A stretch of DNA of 44,984 nucleotides, from assembly GCA_016875735.1 (NCBI GenBank), contig VGOW01000029.1, positions 1 to 44,984 on the forward strand, in the 5' to 3' direction. Positions 7,787 to 16,875 of the stretch are shown piece after piece. The translations under genes were made by a program, and so were the position numbers. The DNA is from Chloroflexota bacterium. GTDB lineage: Bacteria; Chloroflexota; Anaerolineae; Anaerolineales; VGOW01. Every line of letters starts with the position of its first letter. Within the stretch, counting starts at the first letter, position 1. A model generated the notes under the pieces. It worked only from the letters and a program-made list of their open reading frames with translations. It made no database searches and was not told where the DNA came from.

Positions 7787-9260
7787 ATGAAGCGCATCCA
7801 CTATCGCGATTTCAAGATCGCGTTTCTATCGAAACGCGGCAAAGCCTACATCCTCACTGTCGAAGCGCCGGGGGCAAGGGCCGCAGCGAGATGAAGCTCG
7901 ATCTCGACGAGATGCTGGGCGCGTGGGTGGAATTGGGGGAATCGGTTCGGCGCGGACGGACAAGCGGGCCGGCCACCGAGGCGCCGCTCACGCCCGTCGA
8001 GCGCGCCGGCGAAACCCTGTTCGAATCCCTCTTCACCGGCAAAGTCAAAGAACTGTGGGCCTACAGTCTCGGCCAGCAATACGAAAAGACGCTGACCGAA
8101 ATGACCGGCCTGCGCGTCAAACTCGAGATGGATCCCGACGTGCCCGAAATGGCTCAATTGATGAGCCTGCCGTGGGAGTTCCTCTATCGCGCCGATGAGC
8201 GCCGCTTCCTCTGCCTCGATCCATCCACCCCGCTCGTCCGCTACCTCAACGTTCCTCAACCCATCGCGCCATATAAGTTCGCGCCTCCGCTGCGGATTCT
8301 GATGGTGATCTCCCGCGCCACTTCCGACGCCAACAAATACGCCCCGCTCGATCTGGCCACCGAACGCAAACGCATCGAAGAGGCATGGACCAACGTCCCC
8401 AACGTGGAAGTGGATTTTTTGCCGCGCGCCACTCTCACGGCCCTCCGCCCCAAACTTCTCCAGCGCGATTACCACGTTCTGCATTTCATGGGGCACGGCG
8501 ATTTTGATCTCAACGAGGGAAAGGGCGTGCTGTTGTTCGAGGACGATTCCGGCGACGCCCACCCCATCAACGGGCGTGATCTCGCCGATCAACTGATCGG
8601 CAAACAATCACTGCGGCTCGTTTTCCTCAACGCCTGCGAAAGCGCCCGCATGAGCGACGCGCCCGGCCACGACCCCTTCGCCGGAACCGCCGCCGCGCTG
8701 GTCATGAGCGGCATCCCCGCCGTCATCGCCATGCAGTATCCCATCTCCGATCGCGCCGCCATCACCTTCGCCTCCGCGTTTTACACCAACCTCGCCGGGG
8801 GATGCCGGTGGATCAGGCCACCACCGAAGGGCGATTGGCCGTGCGCGGCAAGTTTCGGAATCAAATGGAATGGGGCACGCCGGTTCTTTTCATGCGAACG
8901 GACGACGGCCAACTGTTCGACGTGGAGGCGGCCTCCCTGCCCGCGCCGCTGGATATTTCCAACGCGATGGTCGCCGCCCTCCGCGAGTGTTTCAGCGAGT
9001 CGCAACCGGCCATTGTTGCCGCTATTCCCATTCCTCAACAAGCCGAATCGATTCTGTGGCTCAAGCGCGCGCTCGACAGCGTGTTGATACTCAACGCCGA
9101 GAGCATCGCCACCCTTCGCGCCGCGCTGTCCCATTTTCGGGGTTGGCCCGAAGCCTTCGCCCTGTTTCAAGAGTTACTGCAAGAACCGCTGTTGCAGCGC
9201 CGCGCCCGCGCCGCCGGAGAATCGTTAGCCAAAGAATATGAACGCGCTGTCTTCGAGTAA
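7787..9260 (+). CDS. CHAT-domain protease-like protein, frame broken twice
   Basis: CHAT domains are caspase-like cysteine peptidases of bacterial signalling and immunity. The His and Cys of the putative dyad are visible in VLHFMGHGDFD and FLNACESARM. The N-terminal part (MKRIHYRDFKIAFLSKRG) starts at 7787, and the reading frame then breaks at a run of five G at 7870-7874. The core continues in another frame to a second run of five G at 8797-8801, after which MPVDQATTEGRLAVRGK continues the CHAT fold in a third frame to the stop at 9260. Adding one G to each run restores a continuous protein of about 491 residues. The identical nature of the two lesions points to homopolymer undercalling, though a decayed gene is possible. 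An internal ATG at 7891 could still give the dyad-bearing core. The stop is 3 nt before the kinase gene, suggesting an operon. Confidence 0.8.
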
Positions 9261-9263
9261 ACC

Positions 9264-12200
9264 ATGAACATTGGCGGGAGTATCGGCAGATACACAATCA
9301 CCGAAGAGATCGGCAGGGGCGGCATGGCCGCCGTCTTCCGCGGCTTCGATCCGAGTCTCGGTAGAAGCGTGGCGATCAAACTATTGCCGCGCGAGTTTGC
9401 CTACGGCCCCGATTTCCTCGCGCGTTTCCAACGCGAGGCCCGCACCCTCGCCACGTTAGAGCATCCCTCCATCGTGCCCATCTACGATTACGGCGAACAC
9501 GAAGGCCAGCCATATATCGTGATGCGCTACATGGAGGGCGGCTCACTGCAGGAGCGTTTGCAGAGAGGCGCCCTGGCCCGCGACGAAATTGTCCGCATCA
9601 TTTCCAGCATGGCCTCGGCCCTCGACTATGCCCATTCACGCGGCATCATCCATCGGGACATCAAACCCGCCAACATTCTTTTTGACCAAAGAGGCAACGC
9701 CTATTTGGTGGATTTCGGCATCGCCAAACTTCTTCAGGCAAGCACCACGCTTACCGGCGAAGGAATCATTGGCACACCCACTTACATGAGCCCGGAACAG
9801 GGGATGGGCAAGGCCATTGACAGCCGAAGCGACATTTACGCGCTTGGCATATTGCTGTATGAGATGCTCACCGGCCGCGCCCCCTACACTGCCGACACGC
9901 CGCTGAGCGTGATGATGAAGCACTTCACCGATCCCGTTCCGCAATTAGACTCCACCGAACTGGCGCAACTCAGACTTCCTCCCACCATCAACCTCATCTT
10001 CACCCAAGCCCTCGCCAAAAACCCCGACAGCCGATATTCGACACCCACCGCGTTCGCGGCGGACGTTGCCCGGCTATTCGCTGGCGGCTCCGCTCCCGCG
10101 CCCACTGGCCATGTGTCGCTGCCCCCGCCGCCCATCGCCCCCACTTCAACAATGGTCGGCCCTGCACTGCCCCCCATCAAGTCAGCGACTCTCCCGACTC
10201 CAGTCTCAAGAGAGAAGCAACCCTCTGCCATCGAGCGAATCGCCGAACGGCTGAAAAACATCTTCGCCCCTTCATCGACTCCCACGCCGCCGCCGGTGCG
10301 CCCCCCGCCCCCTGATGTCACCCTCGTCCGTCTCCCTCGGCCAGGGCCCACTGTTGTCTCCGCCGCGCTGCCATCGGGCACCATGTTTTTGCGGCGCGGC
10401 CTCGAAGCCGTCATTAGCCCCAGCAACGATGCCATCATCGAAGACTGGCTCGACCTCTACTCGGCAAAACAGCTGGGACAAAAACTTTTGCGAAGCGGCG
10501 AGCGCCCTCATCTTCTGCTCACCGGCTACGGCAGTTTCGGCAGCACCTCGCTCGTCAAAGGCCTCACCAAACGCATCGCCGCCGAGTCGGGCGCAGGCGA
10601 CGGCCTCCTCGCCCTGCGACTCGAATTAGGGCGGCATAGCCGCATCTCGCTGTACGTGAACGAAAGAAAAGTGGGCGCCGCCACCGTGGCCGACCCGCCG
10701 GAGCGGCGGGCGCTGGCCGCCAAAGTGGAAGCCGCTTTGCAAAGTGATGAAGACTCCGACTCCCCTCACATCGTCTCGCACAAAGCCGACGCCCTCGCCG
10801 CGCTGTTGATCGAACTTCTCGACACCCTCGACGGACAAATCAGCAACACTGCGCTCGACGCCGCCCTCAAACGCGCCTGCAAGCAGCACCCCCAACGCCT
10901 CATCATCTTTTTCGACCGCATCGACCGGCACGACCTCATGGCCGCCCTGCTCGAGTCGTGTATCGTCGATCATCCGCAGGTGTCCGCTGTCGTCATCGCC
11001 CGCCGCGAGAAATACGACGAGTGGCCGGCCGATATTCAATTGGTGTTGGACGACGCGGGATTCGACGAATGGTATGTGCGCCGGTTGTGGGATCGCGATA
11101 TCGATCTCACCCGCGAACTCAGTCAACTTCTTGTCCGCAGCCTCCCCGCCGGAGACGACGATACCCAGCAGAAGATGCTCGATCTGTTATTCGATCATCT
11201 CGCCTTCAAAGCGCGCGGATCGTTGGGCAGCGCCCTGCGCGAACTGAAAGACGAGCGCGGCTGGCTGCAAGACAACGCCGGGCAAATGCTCGATGTCTCC
11301 GGCAAGTTCATGAGCAACCGCGAAGAGATCGAACACAACGCGCACGCGCATCGATTGCTGAAGCGCAACTACGATAGCATCCTTCAGAGTCTTTTCAACG
11401 ACGCGCCGGGCGCCGACCGCGCGCTGGTGGGCGTGCACCACCTCATGGATTGGATTCGCAAACACCCGATCTTCACTCGCGCCCAGCTCAACGACGCGGC
11501 AAAAACACAGCCGATCATCGTCTCCGATCAAGAGCCCCTCGTGCGCGCCGTCACCGATAACCTCCTCCAACTTTTGCGCGCCGAAGGATACTTGGCCGGA
11601 GGGGAGGAAGAATTCCGCGTGAGTTGGCGGCAACCCGTTCAAGTCGCGCCGCCCCCGCCGCCCGCATCCAAACCTCCAGCGCCTTTTCCCGCTCCCGTCG
11701 CCGCGGCGATGGCCGCGCCTTCCACCATCGTCGCCGCGCCCCCCGCCCCTGCGCCGCCCCCGCCGCACAAAGGCCCACTGCGAATCGGACTCATCGGCGG
11801 GCAAAGCGATACGCCTTCGCGCGCCAACGCCATCGCCGCTCAATTAGCCTTCGAGATCATGGAAAGCGGTCACCGCTTGATCACCACCGACCGCGCCGGC
11901 GCTGATCTTCGACTGCATCGCAAGTTGTGGCGGTATTGGCACGCCCGCGCCGATACCATCATGCCGGGCTTTGAGCCCGTCACCATCGTGGCCGTGTCGG
12001 CTCGCCCCGCCGAGTCGCTGTATATCGCCGTCACCCGCGCCGCGAGCGCCGCAGGCCAATTAGAAGAATTGCTCGACGACAGCGACGCGCTGATCGTCGT
12101 CGGCGGCGACGCCTCTGCCGAAACCATTTTCTCGCTCGACAACATCCGCCTCGCCGCCAAACGGGGCAACGTCCCCCTCGTCCCCGTCGGCTCTGCGGAT

Positions 12201-12362
12201 GAAACCGTTGCTCGACTATGGGCGCAGACGAACGACAAACTCGGCGAACAATTCGCCGGCCGCGTCACCGGCGCGCAGTTTGCCGAAGTCGGCCCGAGCG
12301 CCGAATATATTCCCGACGTCGCTCGATCAACTTTGAAATTGATTGAAAAGATTTTGCAGTAA
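9264..12362 (+). CDS. Ser/Thr kinase - NTPase-like - SLOG-like signalling protein
   Basis: This is a 1032-residue multidomain protein. Residues about 10-270 are a PknB-type Ser/Thr kinase with an intact active site: IGRGGMAAVF glycine loop, Lys39 in VAIK, H130-R-D132 with IKPAN, DFG at 150 and the GTPTYMSPEQ activation segment. A Pro-rich linker (about 275-375) follows. A helical NTPase-like region (about 375-800) has a degenerate P-loop near 419, GYGSFGSTS, where Ser replaces the Walker A Lys, and a Walker-B-like LIIFFDRIDRHD near 550. A second Pro/Ala linker leads to a Rossmann-like C-terminus (about 836-1032) with IGLIGGQSD, an ITTDRAGAD segment and DALIVVGGDASAE. This matches the SLOG nucleotide-sensing superfamily in pattern. 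There is no transmembrane segment. It follows the CHAT gene by 3 nt, suggesting a sensor-kinase acting with a protease effector. The kinase call is firm and the SLOG call is moderate. Confidence 0.88.
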   Translation: MNIGGSIGRYTITEEIGRGGMAAVFRGFDPSLGRSVAIKLLPREFAYGPDFLARFQREARTLATLEHPSIVPIYDYGEHEGQPYIVMRYMEGGSLQERLQRGALARDEIVRIISSMASALDYAHSRGIIHRDIKPANILFDQRGNAYLVDFGIAKLLQASTTLTGEGIIGTPTYMSPEQGMGKAIDSRSDIYALGILLYEMLTGRAPYTADTPLSVMMKHFTDPVPQLDSTELAQLRLPPTINLIFTQALAKNPDSRYSTPTAFAADVARLFAGGSAPAPTGHVSLPPPPIAPTSTMVGPALPPIKSATLPTPVSREKQPSAIERIAERLKNIFAPSSTPTPPPVRPPPPDVTLVRLPRPGPTVVSAALPSGTMFLRRGLEAVISPSNDAIIEDWLDLYSAKQLGQKLLRSGERPHLLLTGYGSFGSTSLVKGLTKRIAAESGAGDGLLALRLELGRHSRISLYVNERKVGAATVADPPERRALAAKVEAALQSDEDSDSPHIVSHKADALAALLIELLDTLDGQISNTALDAALKRACKQHPQRLIIFFDRIDRHDLMAALLESCIVDHPQVSAVVIARREKYDEWPADIQLVLDDAGFDEWYVRRLWDRDIDLTRELSQLLVRSLPAGDDDTQQKMLDLLFDHLAFKARGSLGSALRELKDERGWLQDNAGQMLDVSGKFMSNREEIEHNAHAHRLLKRNYDSILQSLFNDAPGADRALVGVHHLMDWIRKHPIFTRAQLNDAAKTQPIIVSDQEPLVRAVTDNLLQLLRAEGYLAGGEEEFRVSWRQPVQVAPPPPPASKPPAPFPAPVAAAMAAPSTIVAAPPAPAPPPPHKGPLRIGLIGGQSDTPSRANAIAAQLAFEIMESGHRLITTDRAGADLRLHRKLWRYWHARADTIMPGFEPVTIVAVSARPAESLYIAVTRAASAAGQLEELLDDSDALIVVGGDASAETIFSLDNIRLAAKRGNVPLVPVGSADETVARLWAQTNDKLGEQFAGRVTGAQFAEVGPSAEYIPDVARSTLKLIEKILQ

Positions 12363-12393
12363 GCGAAGCCTGGATGAATTGAGAGAGGGCGGA

Positions 12394-12906
12394 TCAAGAC
12401 TCTGGATCGAGATAAGTGCGCGCCAACGCATGATACTTCGCTGCGCCGATCTCTACCCACTGCGACGAACTGCCATCCAACTCTTTTTTGATCTTGGCCG
12501 GGACTCCGGCGGCTAACATTCGCGGCGGCACGCTCATCCTTTCCGCCACCACACAACCCGCGGCGATCATGCTGTGCTCGCCCACTCGCGCGCCGTTCAA
12601 CACCGCCGCGTTGATTCCGATCAGCGCCCCGCGCTCGATCACACAGCCTTCCAACACCGCGCCGTGCCCAATCGTCACGTTCTCGCCGACGAGAGTCTCG
12701 CCGCCTTCCGGCACGTGAACGGTGACATTATCCTGCACATTGCTCCCCCGCCCGATCACGATGCGCCCGTGATCGCCGCGCAGCACCGCGCCGAACCACA
12801 CACTGCTGTTCTCGGCAATTTCCACATCGCCGATCAGCACTGCCGTCGGCGCGATAAAAACATTGGCCCCGATCGTTGGAAGTTTGCCGTGATGCTCGAT
12901 GATCAC
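12394..12906 (-). CDS. Gamma-carbonic-anhydrase-like hexapeptide-repeat protein
   Basis: This 170-residue left-handed beta-helix protein belongs to the gamma-carbonic anhydrase/PaaY group. The start is GTG 12906, overlapping the TGA of the upstream gene (GTGA), which implies translational coupling. Hexapeptide repeats run from IGANVFIAPTAVLIGDVEI through SSVWFGAVLRGDHGRIVIG to VLIGINAAVLNG-like turns, ending VPAKIKKEL. The Arg and Asp of RGD and two metal-ligand histidines (NVTVH and TIGHGAV) are kept. The third ligand, normally His in GHGAxLHG, is Glu here (GHGAVLEG). The protein may therefore not be a classical zinc enzyme. PaaY homologues in phenylacetate clusters act as thioesterases on dead-end CoA products, a role that would fit this operon. 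It is the last gene of the minus-strand aromatic cluster. Confidence 0.87.
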   Translation of the reverse strand: MIIEHHGKLPTIGANVFIAPTAVLIGDVEIAENSSVWFGAVLRGDHGRIVIGRGSNVQDNVTVHVPEGGETLVGENVTIGHGAVLEGCVIERGALIGINAAVLNGARVGEHSMIAAGCVVAERMSVPPRMLAAGVPAKIKKELDGSSSQWVEIGAAKYHALARTYLDPES

Positions 12907-13892
12907 GGCAGCCCCGCCGCTTCTTTCAGCGCCCGCGCCGTGAACACGTGCGCCATCTTCTTGCGATACGACAGCACCGAATCCGTGTTGTCCATCGGCT
13001 TCGCCAAACGCGCCGCCGCCTGCGCCACCGACTCGACCGACTCGGGCGTGATCCGATTCCCGATCAGAATCGACTCGGCTTGCGGCACAACCACCGGGCG
13101 CGACCCCACCGCGCCCAACACCACTTTGGCATAAGCGCACGCGCCGTCGCCGGCCAGCCTCAGCGCAACGGCCACGCCCAGAATCGGGAAGTCGAACGAC
13201 CCGCGCCGCCGCAATTTCAGATACACACTTCGCAGTCCGTTGGCGGGCGGGATCAGAATCTCGGTGAGGATTTCGTCGGCGGCTTTGGTCAAATGATCTT
13301 TGCCGTCATCGCGATACAGTTCATCCACCGGAATCACGCGCTCGCCGCGCGGCCCGATCAGCCTCACGCTCGCCCCGAGCGCAATCATCACCGGCGCCGT
13401 GTCCGACGACGAAGCCGCCCAACAGCGCGAGCCGCCCGGCGCAACGAGGCAAATGTCGCCGTCCTTCTTCATGCAAAAGCCGATGGACTTGCGCCAGTGA
13501 TAGGTTTGATTGTAATAGTTGCATCGCGTGTCGAGGCACAGGTTGCCGCCGATGGTGCCCGTGTTGCGCAGTTGCGACGTGGACACATCGCCGGCCGCGC
13601 GAGCCAATGCCGGATACGATTGCGCGATGACGGGAGGCCGACTCACTTGCGCCAGCGTGACTCCGGCTCCGATCGTCAAACCAGAGTCGGCGTCGCCCGT
13701 CACTCGTTGGAGTTCGGCGATGGCGCGCAGACTCACGAGCGACTTCGGCTCGAACTGGCGGCGCTTCATGTTGGGAAACAGATCGGTGCCGCCAGCCACA
13801 ATCATCGCCTCCGCGCCGCGCTCGGAGAGCATGGCCACGGCTTCAACAACAGTATGGGGAGAGAGATACTCGAAGGGAGGAAGTCGAAGCAT
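12903..13892 (-). CDS. hcrB: 4-hydroxybenzoyl-CoA reductase-like, beta (FAD / [4Fe-4S]) subunit
   Basis: This is the FAD-binding subunit of a xanthine-oxidase-family molybdenum hydroxylase. Signatures are the IVAGGTDLFPNMK flavin loop (about 31-43), the TIGAGVT segment and QLRNTGTIGGNL (about 107-118). An inserted loop of about 40 residues carries Cys124, Cys140, Cys148 and Cys157. That spacing (C-x15-C-x7-C-x8-C) is the extra [4Fe-4S] cluster specific to 4-hydroxybenzoyl-CoA reductase, which reductively removes the phenolic hydroxyl to give benzoyl-CoA. The start at 13892 (MLRLPPFEYLSP) is chosen because upstream sequence is repeat DNA. The 329-residue length fits the family. It lies between the Mo subunit and the gamma-CA-like gene. 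The exact substrate is inferred, and a related dehydroxylase is possible. Confidence 0.88.
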   Translation of the reverse strand: MLRLPPFEYLSPHTVVEAVAMLSERGAEAMIVAGGTDLFPNMKRRQFEPKSLVSLRAIAELQRVTGDADSGLTIGAGVTLAQVSRPPVIAQSYPALARAAGDVSTSQLRNTGTIGGNLCLDTRCNYYNQTYHWRKSIGFCMKKDGDICLVAPGGSRCWAASSSDTAPVMIALGASVRLIGPRGERVIPVDELYRDDGKDHLTKAADEILTEILIPPANGLRSVYLKLRRRGSFDFPILGVAVALRLAGDGACAYAKVVLGAVGSRPVVVPQAESILIGNRITPESVESVAQAAARLAKPMDNTDSVLSYRKKMAHVFTARALKEAAGLP

Positions 13893-13899
13893 GGTTGTT

Positions 13900-13963
13900 C
13901 GTGGAGAGTGGAGGGTAGAGGGTGAAGCGAGTCGCCACACGCCCCACGCGTCACGCTCCACGC
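13900..13963. repeat. Dispersed intergenic repeat, copy 1 (GTGGAGCGTG...CTTCACCCTC)
   Basis: On the minus strand this spacer reads GCGTGGAGCGTG, then GTGGCGACTCGCTTCACCCT and further CTCCAC units. A closely similar string occurs at 20322-20376 on the plus strand. The last codons of the Mo-subunit gene (RGA stop) lie inside the repeat, so the element touches coding sequence. Confidence 0.6.
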
Positions 13964-16335
13964 AATTTCGGCGCTTGCGGGTGCGGCTCCACCCGCACTG
14001 GCTCGGGGAAGACAAACGAGGGCACGCCCTTCGGTCCCACGCGCGGTTCTTTGCCTTCGGCTTTGAGGGCTAATGCCTTCAACACTTTGTCGGCAGTGAT
14101 CGGCAGTTCGTCGATGCGCACGCCCACCGCATCGTACACGGCGTTGGCCACGGCGGGCGGCACGGGGAGCAGAGGCCCCTGCCCGGCCTCTTTCGCGCCG
14201 AACGGCCCTTCGGGGTCAATCGGCTCGACGAGAATCGTTTCCACTTCGGGCATATCCATCATCGTGAGACTCTTGTAATCGAGCAGTGAAGGAATCTTAT
14301 GCTGGTTGCGGCGGAAGTCTTGCTCTTCCATCAGCGCTTCGCCCAGCCCCATGTACACACTGCCTTCGGTCTGACCGATCACAAGCAGGGGATTGATCGC
14401 CCGGCCGCAATCGTGCGCGATCCAAATCTTCTCCACTTTGATTTCGCCCGTCTCCGGATCCACGTCCACTTGCGCCACGCAGGCCGAATAACTGTACGCG
14501 GGACTCGGCCCCACGCCCGAGCCTCTGAACGGCCCGGCGAGTTTGGGCGGCGTGTAACTGCCCATCGCGCCCAGCCCGCCATGTTTGGCCTCGGCCAACT
14601 GCGCGGCTTGCGCGAAGGTCAGCGAGCGCCGCTCGTCGTCAATGCAATAGATCGAGTTGTTCTTCGCCGCCAACGCTTCGACGGGCAGTTGTAGTTTTTC
14701 GGCGGCGGCTTCCATAATCAACTTCTTCAGTTTCGACGCCGCCTCAATCGCCGCGTTGCCCATCATGAACGTCACCCGGCTCGAATAGCTGCCGAGATCG
14801 ATTGGCGTGAGGTCGGTGTCGGAGACGGTGAGTTGGATGGCGTCGAGGGAGACGCCAAGCACTTCGGCCACTGTGTAGGCCAACACCGAGTTCGATCCCT
14901 GCCCGATGTCGGTGGAGCCGCACAGCACGGCCACGCCGCCGCCGCGATCAATTTTGATCTGCACCGATGTGTGCGGCATGTTGTTCCAATAAATCGGCAG
15001 GCCCGCGCCGCTGAGGTAGCTGCTGCACGCGAGCCCCACGCCTTTGCCGAAAGGCAGTTTGCGGTGCTTGTCGTTGAAACCGGAGGCGGCGGCCACTTTA
15101 TCAATGCACTCGCCGAGCGCGCACGAAGTGATGCGCAAGTGATTCACCGTGTATGAGTTTTCGTCCACCACAAACTTGCGCCGGATGTCCACCGGGCTGA
15201 TGCCGATGGCTTCGGCAATTTTGTCGAGCTGTATTTCCATGCCGAAGCGCGGCTGGGGCGTGCCGTGCCCGCGCTTGGGGCCGCACGCCGGTTTGTTAGT
15301 GAAGGCGCGCATCCCTTCGAATTTATAAGTCGGAACTTTGTAAGTGACGGGTTGCAGCGCGCCGGTGTAATACGTGCTGGCGACTCCGTAGGATCCGTAT
15401 GCGCCGCCATCGAGAAACGTTTTGAAGTGCATGGCCGTGATCGATCCGTCTTTGCGAACTCCGGTTTTGGCCCACATGAGGACGGGGTGGCGGCCCCGGT
15501 GCGCGTAGAAGACTTCTTCGCGGGTGAGGGCGATCTTCACCGGGCGGCCGGTGATCATCGAAAGTTTGGCCGCCGCCACTTCATGCGGCAGTGGATCGCT
15601 TTTGCCGCCGAACCCGCCGCCCACCGGGGTGGCGATGATGCGCACACGGCTCGGCGCAATGGCGAGCGCTTTGGACAGCGCGCGATGAACATAGTGCGGG
15701 CACTGAGTGGAAGACCAAAGGGTAAGCTTGCCGTCGGCGGTGTAGTGAGCCACTACCGCGTGTTCCTCCATCGGCAGGTGCGTGTTGCCTTGATAGAAGA
15801 ACGTGTCCTCGCGGACGTAGTCGGCGGCGGCGAAACCGGACTCGGTGTCCCCGAATTCCAACGCCACCATTTTGTGGACGTTGCCCTGATCGCCGTAATC
15901 TTGAATCGGCTCGCCCTCTTTGGTCAGCACATCTTCGACCGACATGAACGCGGGCAGTTCTTCGTATTCAACGTCGATCAGATCGATGGCGCGTTCTGCC
16001 GTCTCCTCGTCCACGGCGGCCACCGCCGCAATCGGGTCGCCGACGAAACGGCCCTTGTCTCCGGCCAGCCCGGTTTCATCCTGACTCACGGGCAGGTTGC
16101 CATACTTCACCGGAAGATCGGCGCCGGTGATGATGGCGACAACGCCGGGCAGAGCCTGCGCCCGCGCCGTGCCGATGTGTTTGATCCGCGCATGAGGATA
16201 ATGACAGCCGAGTATTTTGGCGTGCAGCATTCGCGGCATTGCCAGATCGTCGGCGTATTTTGTTTCGCCGGTCACTTTGCCCAGCGCGTCCACTTTGGGC
16301 AGGGGTTTGCCGATAAGAGTGAGTTCGTCAGTCAT
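13951..16335 (-). CDS. hcrA: 4-hydroxybenzoyl-CoA reductase-like, alpha (molybdopterin) subunit
   Basis: This is the large molybdopterin-binding subunit of a xanthine-oxidase-family enzyme, 794 residues. The N-terminal a/b hammerhead domain begins IGKPLPKVDALGKVTGETKYADD. The Mo-binding domains contain TPVGGGFGGKSD, the GSTDIGQGSNSVLAYTVAEVLG region and the C-terminal GPFGAKEAGQGP with Glu716 as the expected catalytic base. Together with the iron-sulfur subunit upstream and the [4Fe-4S]-bearing FAD subunit downstream it forms a three-gene unit of the (alpha-beta-gamma)2 type. The subunit order iron-sulfur, Mo, FAD is unbroken, with spacers of about 60 nt. It needs molybdopterin cytosine dinucleotide or similar; moaC and moaDE are in this window, but no mobA/mocA or xdhC-like maturation gene is seen. 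Confidence 0.88.
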   Translation of the reverse strand: MTDELTLIGKPLPKVDALGKVTGETKYADDLAMPRMLHAKILGCHYPHARIKHIGTARAQALPGVVAIITGADLPVKYGNLPVSQDETGLAGDKGRFVGDPIAAVAAVDEETAERAIDLIDVEYEELPAFMSVEDVLTKEGEPIQDYGDQGNVHKMVALEFGDTESGFAAADYVREDTFFYQGNTHLPMEEHAVVAHYTADGKLTLWSSTQCPHYVHRALSKALAIAPSRVRIIATPVGGGFGGKSDPLPHEVAAAKLSMITGRPVKIALTREEVFYAHRGRHPVLMWAKTGVRKDGSITAMHFKTFLDGGAYGSYGVASTYYTGALQPVTYKVPTYKFEGMRAFTNKPACGPKRGHGTPQPRFGMEIQLDKIAEAIGISPVDIRRKFVVDENSYTVNHLRITSCALGECIDKVAAASGFNDKHRKLPFGKGVGLACSSYLSGAGLPIYWNNMPHTSVQIKIDRGGGVAVLCGSTDIGQGSNSVLAYTVAEVLGVSLDAIQLTVSDTDLTPIDLGSYSSRVTFMMGNAAIEAASKLKKLIMEAAAEKLQLPVEALAAKNNSIYCIDDERRSLTFAQAAQLAEAKHGGLGAMGSYTPPKLAGPFRGSGVGPSPAYSYSACVAQVDVDPETGEIKVEKIWIAHDCGRAINPLLVIGQTEGSVYMGLGEALMEEQDFRRNQHKIPSLLDYKSLTMMDMPEVETILVEPIDPEGPFGAKEAGQGPLLPVPPAVANAVYDAVGVRIDELPITADKVLKALALKAEGKEPRVGPKGVPSFVFPEPVRVEPHPQAPKLRGA

Positions 16336-16396
16336 GGGATTCAGTAGCCAGTGATCAGTAATTGGTGATTGGTGATCGCTATCCGCGATCCGTCAA

Positions 16397-16861
16397 TCAC
16401 CGCCTTTCCGCCGCCAACTCCACCGCTTCGATGATTTTGCTATAGCCCGTGCAGCGGCACAGGTTGCCGGAAAGGGCTTGGCGAATGTCGTCGCGGGCGG
16501 GATGGGGATCGTGATCGAGCAGGGCTTTGGCCGAGATGAGCATGCCCGGCGTGCAGTAGCCGCACTGCGCCGCGCTCAATTCGGCGAAGGCGGTTTGGAG
16601 CGGGTGCGGCGTGCCATTGTGAGCCAGCCCTTCCACCGTGAGAATCTCGCGGCCCTGAATCTCGATGGGCAAAGTGAGGCACGACAGAGTCGGCTCGCCA
16701 TCCACCAACACGGTGCACGCGCCGCACTCGCCCAACTCACAGCCGTGCTTCGTGCCAGTGAGATTCAAATCCTCGCGCAGCACTTCGAGCAAAGTTTTGT
16801 GAACCGGAACGTAGGCTTCGTAGTCTTCGCCGTTCACTCGTAACTTGATGAGTTGTTTCAT
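16397..16861 (-). CDS. hcrC: 4-hydroxybenzoyl-CoA reductase-like, gamma (2x[2Fe-2S]) subunit
   Basis: This 154-residue electron-transfer subunit has two [2Fe-2S] clusters. The plant-ferredoxin-type cluster uses Cys41, Cys46, Cys49 and Cys61 (CELGECGAC and, later, C61). The alpha-helical cluster uses Cys100, Cys103, Cys135 and Cys137 (CGYC and CRC). It passes electrons between the FAD subunit and the molybdenum centre. The start is ATG 16861 (MKQLIKLRVNGEDYE); the upstream extension is spacer palindrome. It is the first gene of the three-gene molybdenum enzyme unit and follows an enoyl-CoA hydratase gene by 75 nt, a gap that holds a strong GC-rich inverted repeat. Confidence 0.92.
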   Translation of the reverse strand: MKQLIKLRVNGEDYEAYVPVHKTLLEVLREDLNLTGTKHGCELGECGACTVLVDGEPTLSCLTLPIEIQGREILTVEGLAHNGTPHPLQTAFAELSAAQCGYCTPGMLISAKALLDHDPHPARDDIRQALSGNLCRCTGYSKIIEAVELAAERR

Positions 16862-16875
16862 ACTTGTTCTCCTCA

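Noticed and set aside
12948-13925. Plus-strand open frame of 325 codons opposite hcrB
   Set aside because: Arg/His-rich shadow of a gene with clear FAD and cysteine motifs.
15265-16347. Plus-strand open frame of 360 codons opposite the molybdenum subunit
   Set aside because: The minus-strand frame has full family motifs. The antisense translation is low-quality, with no start signal or recognisable fold.
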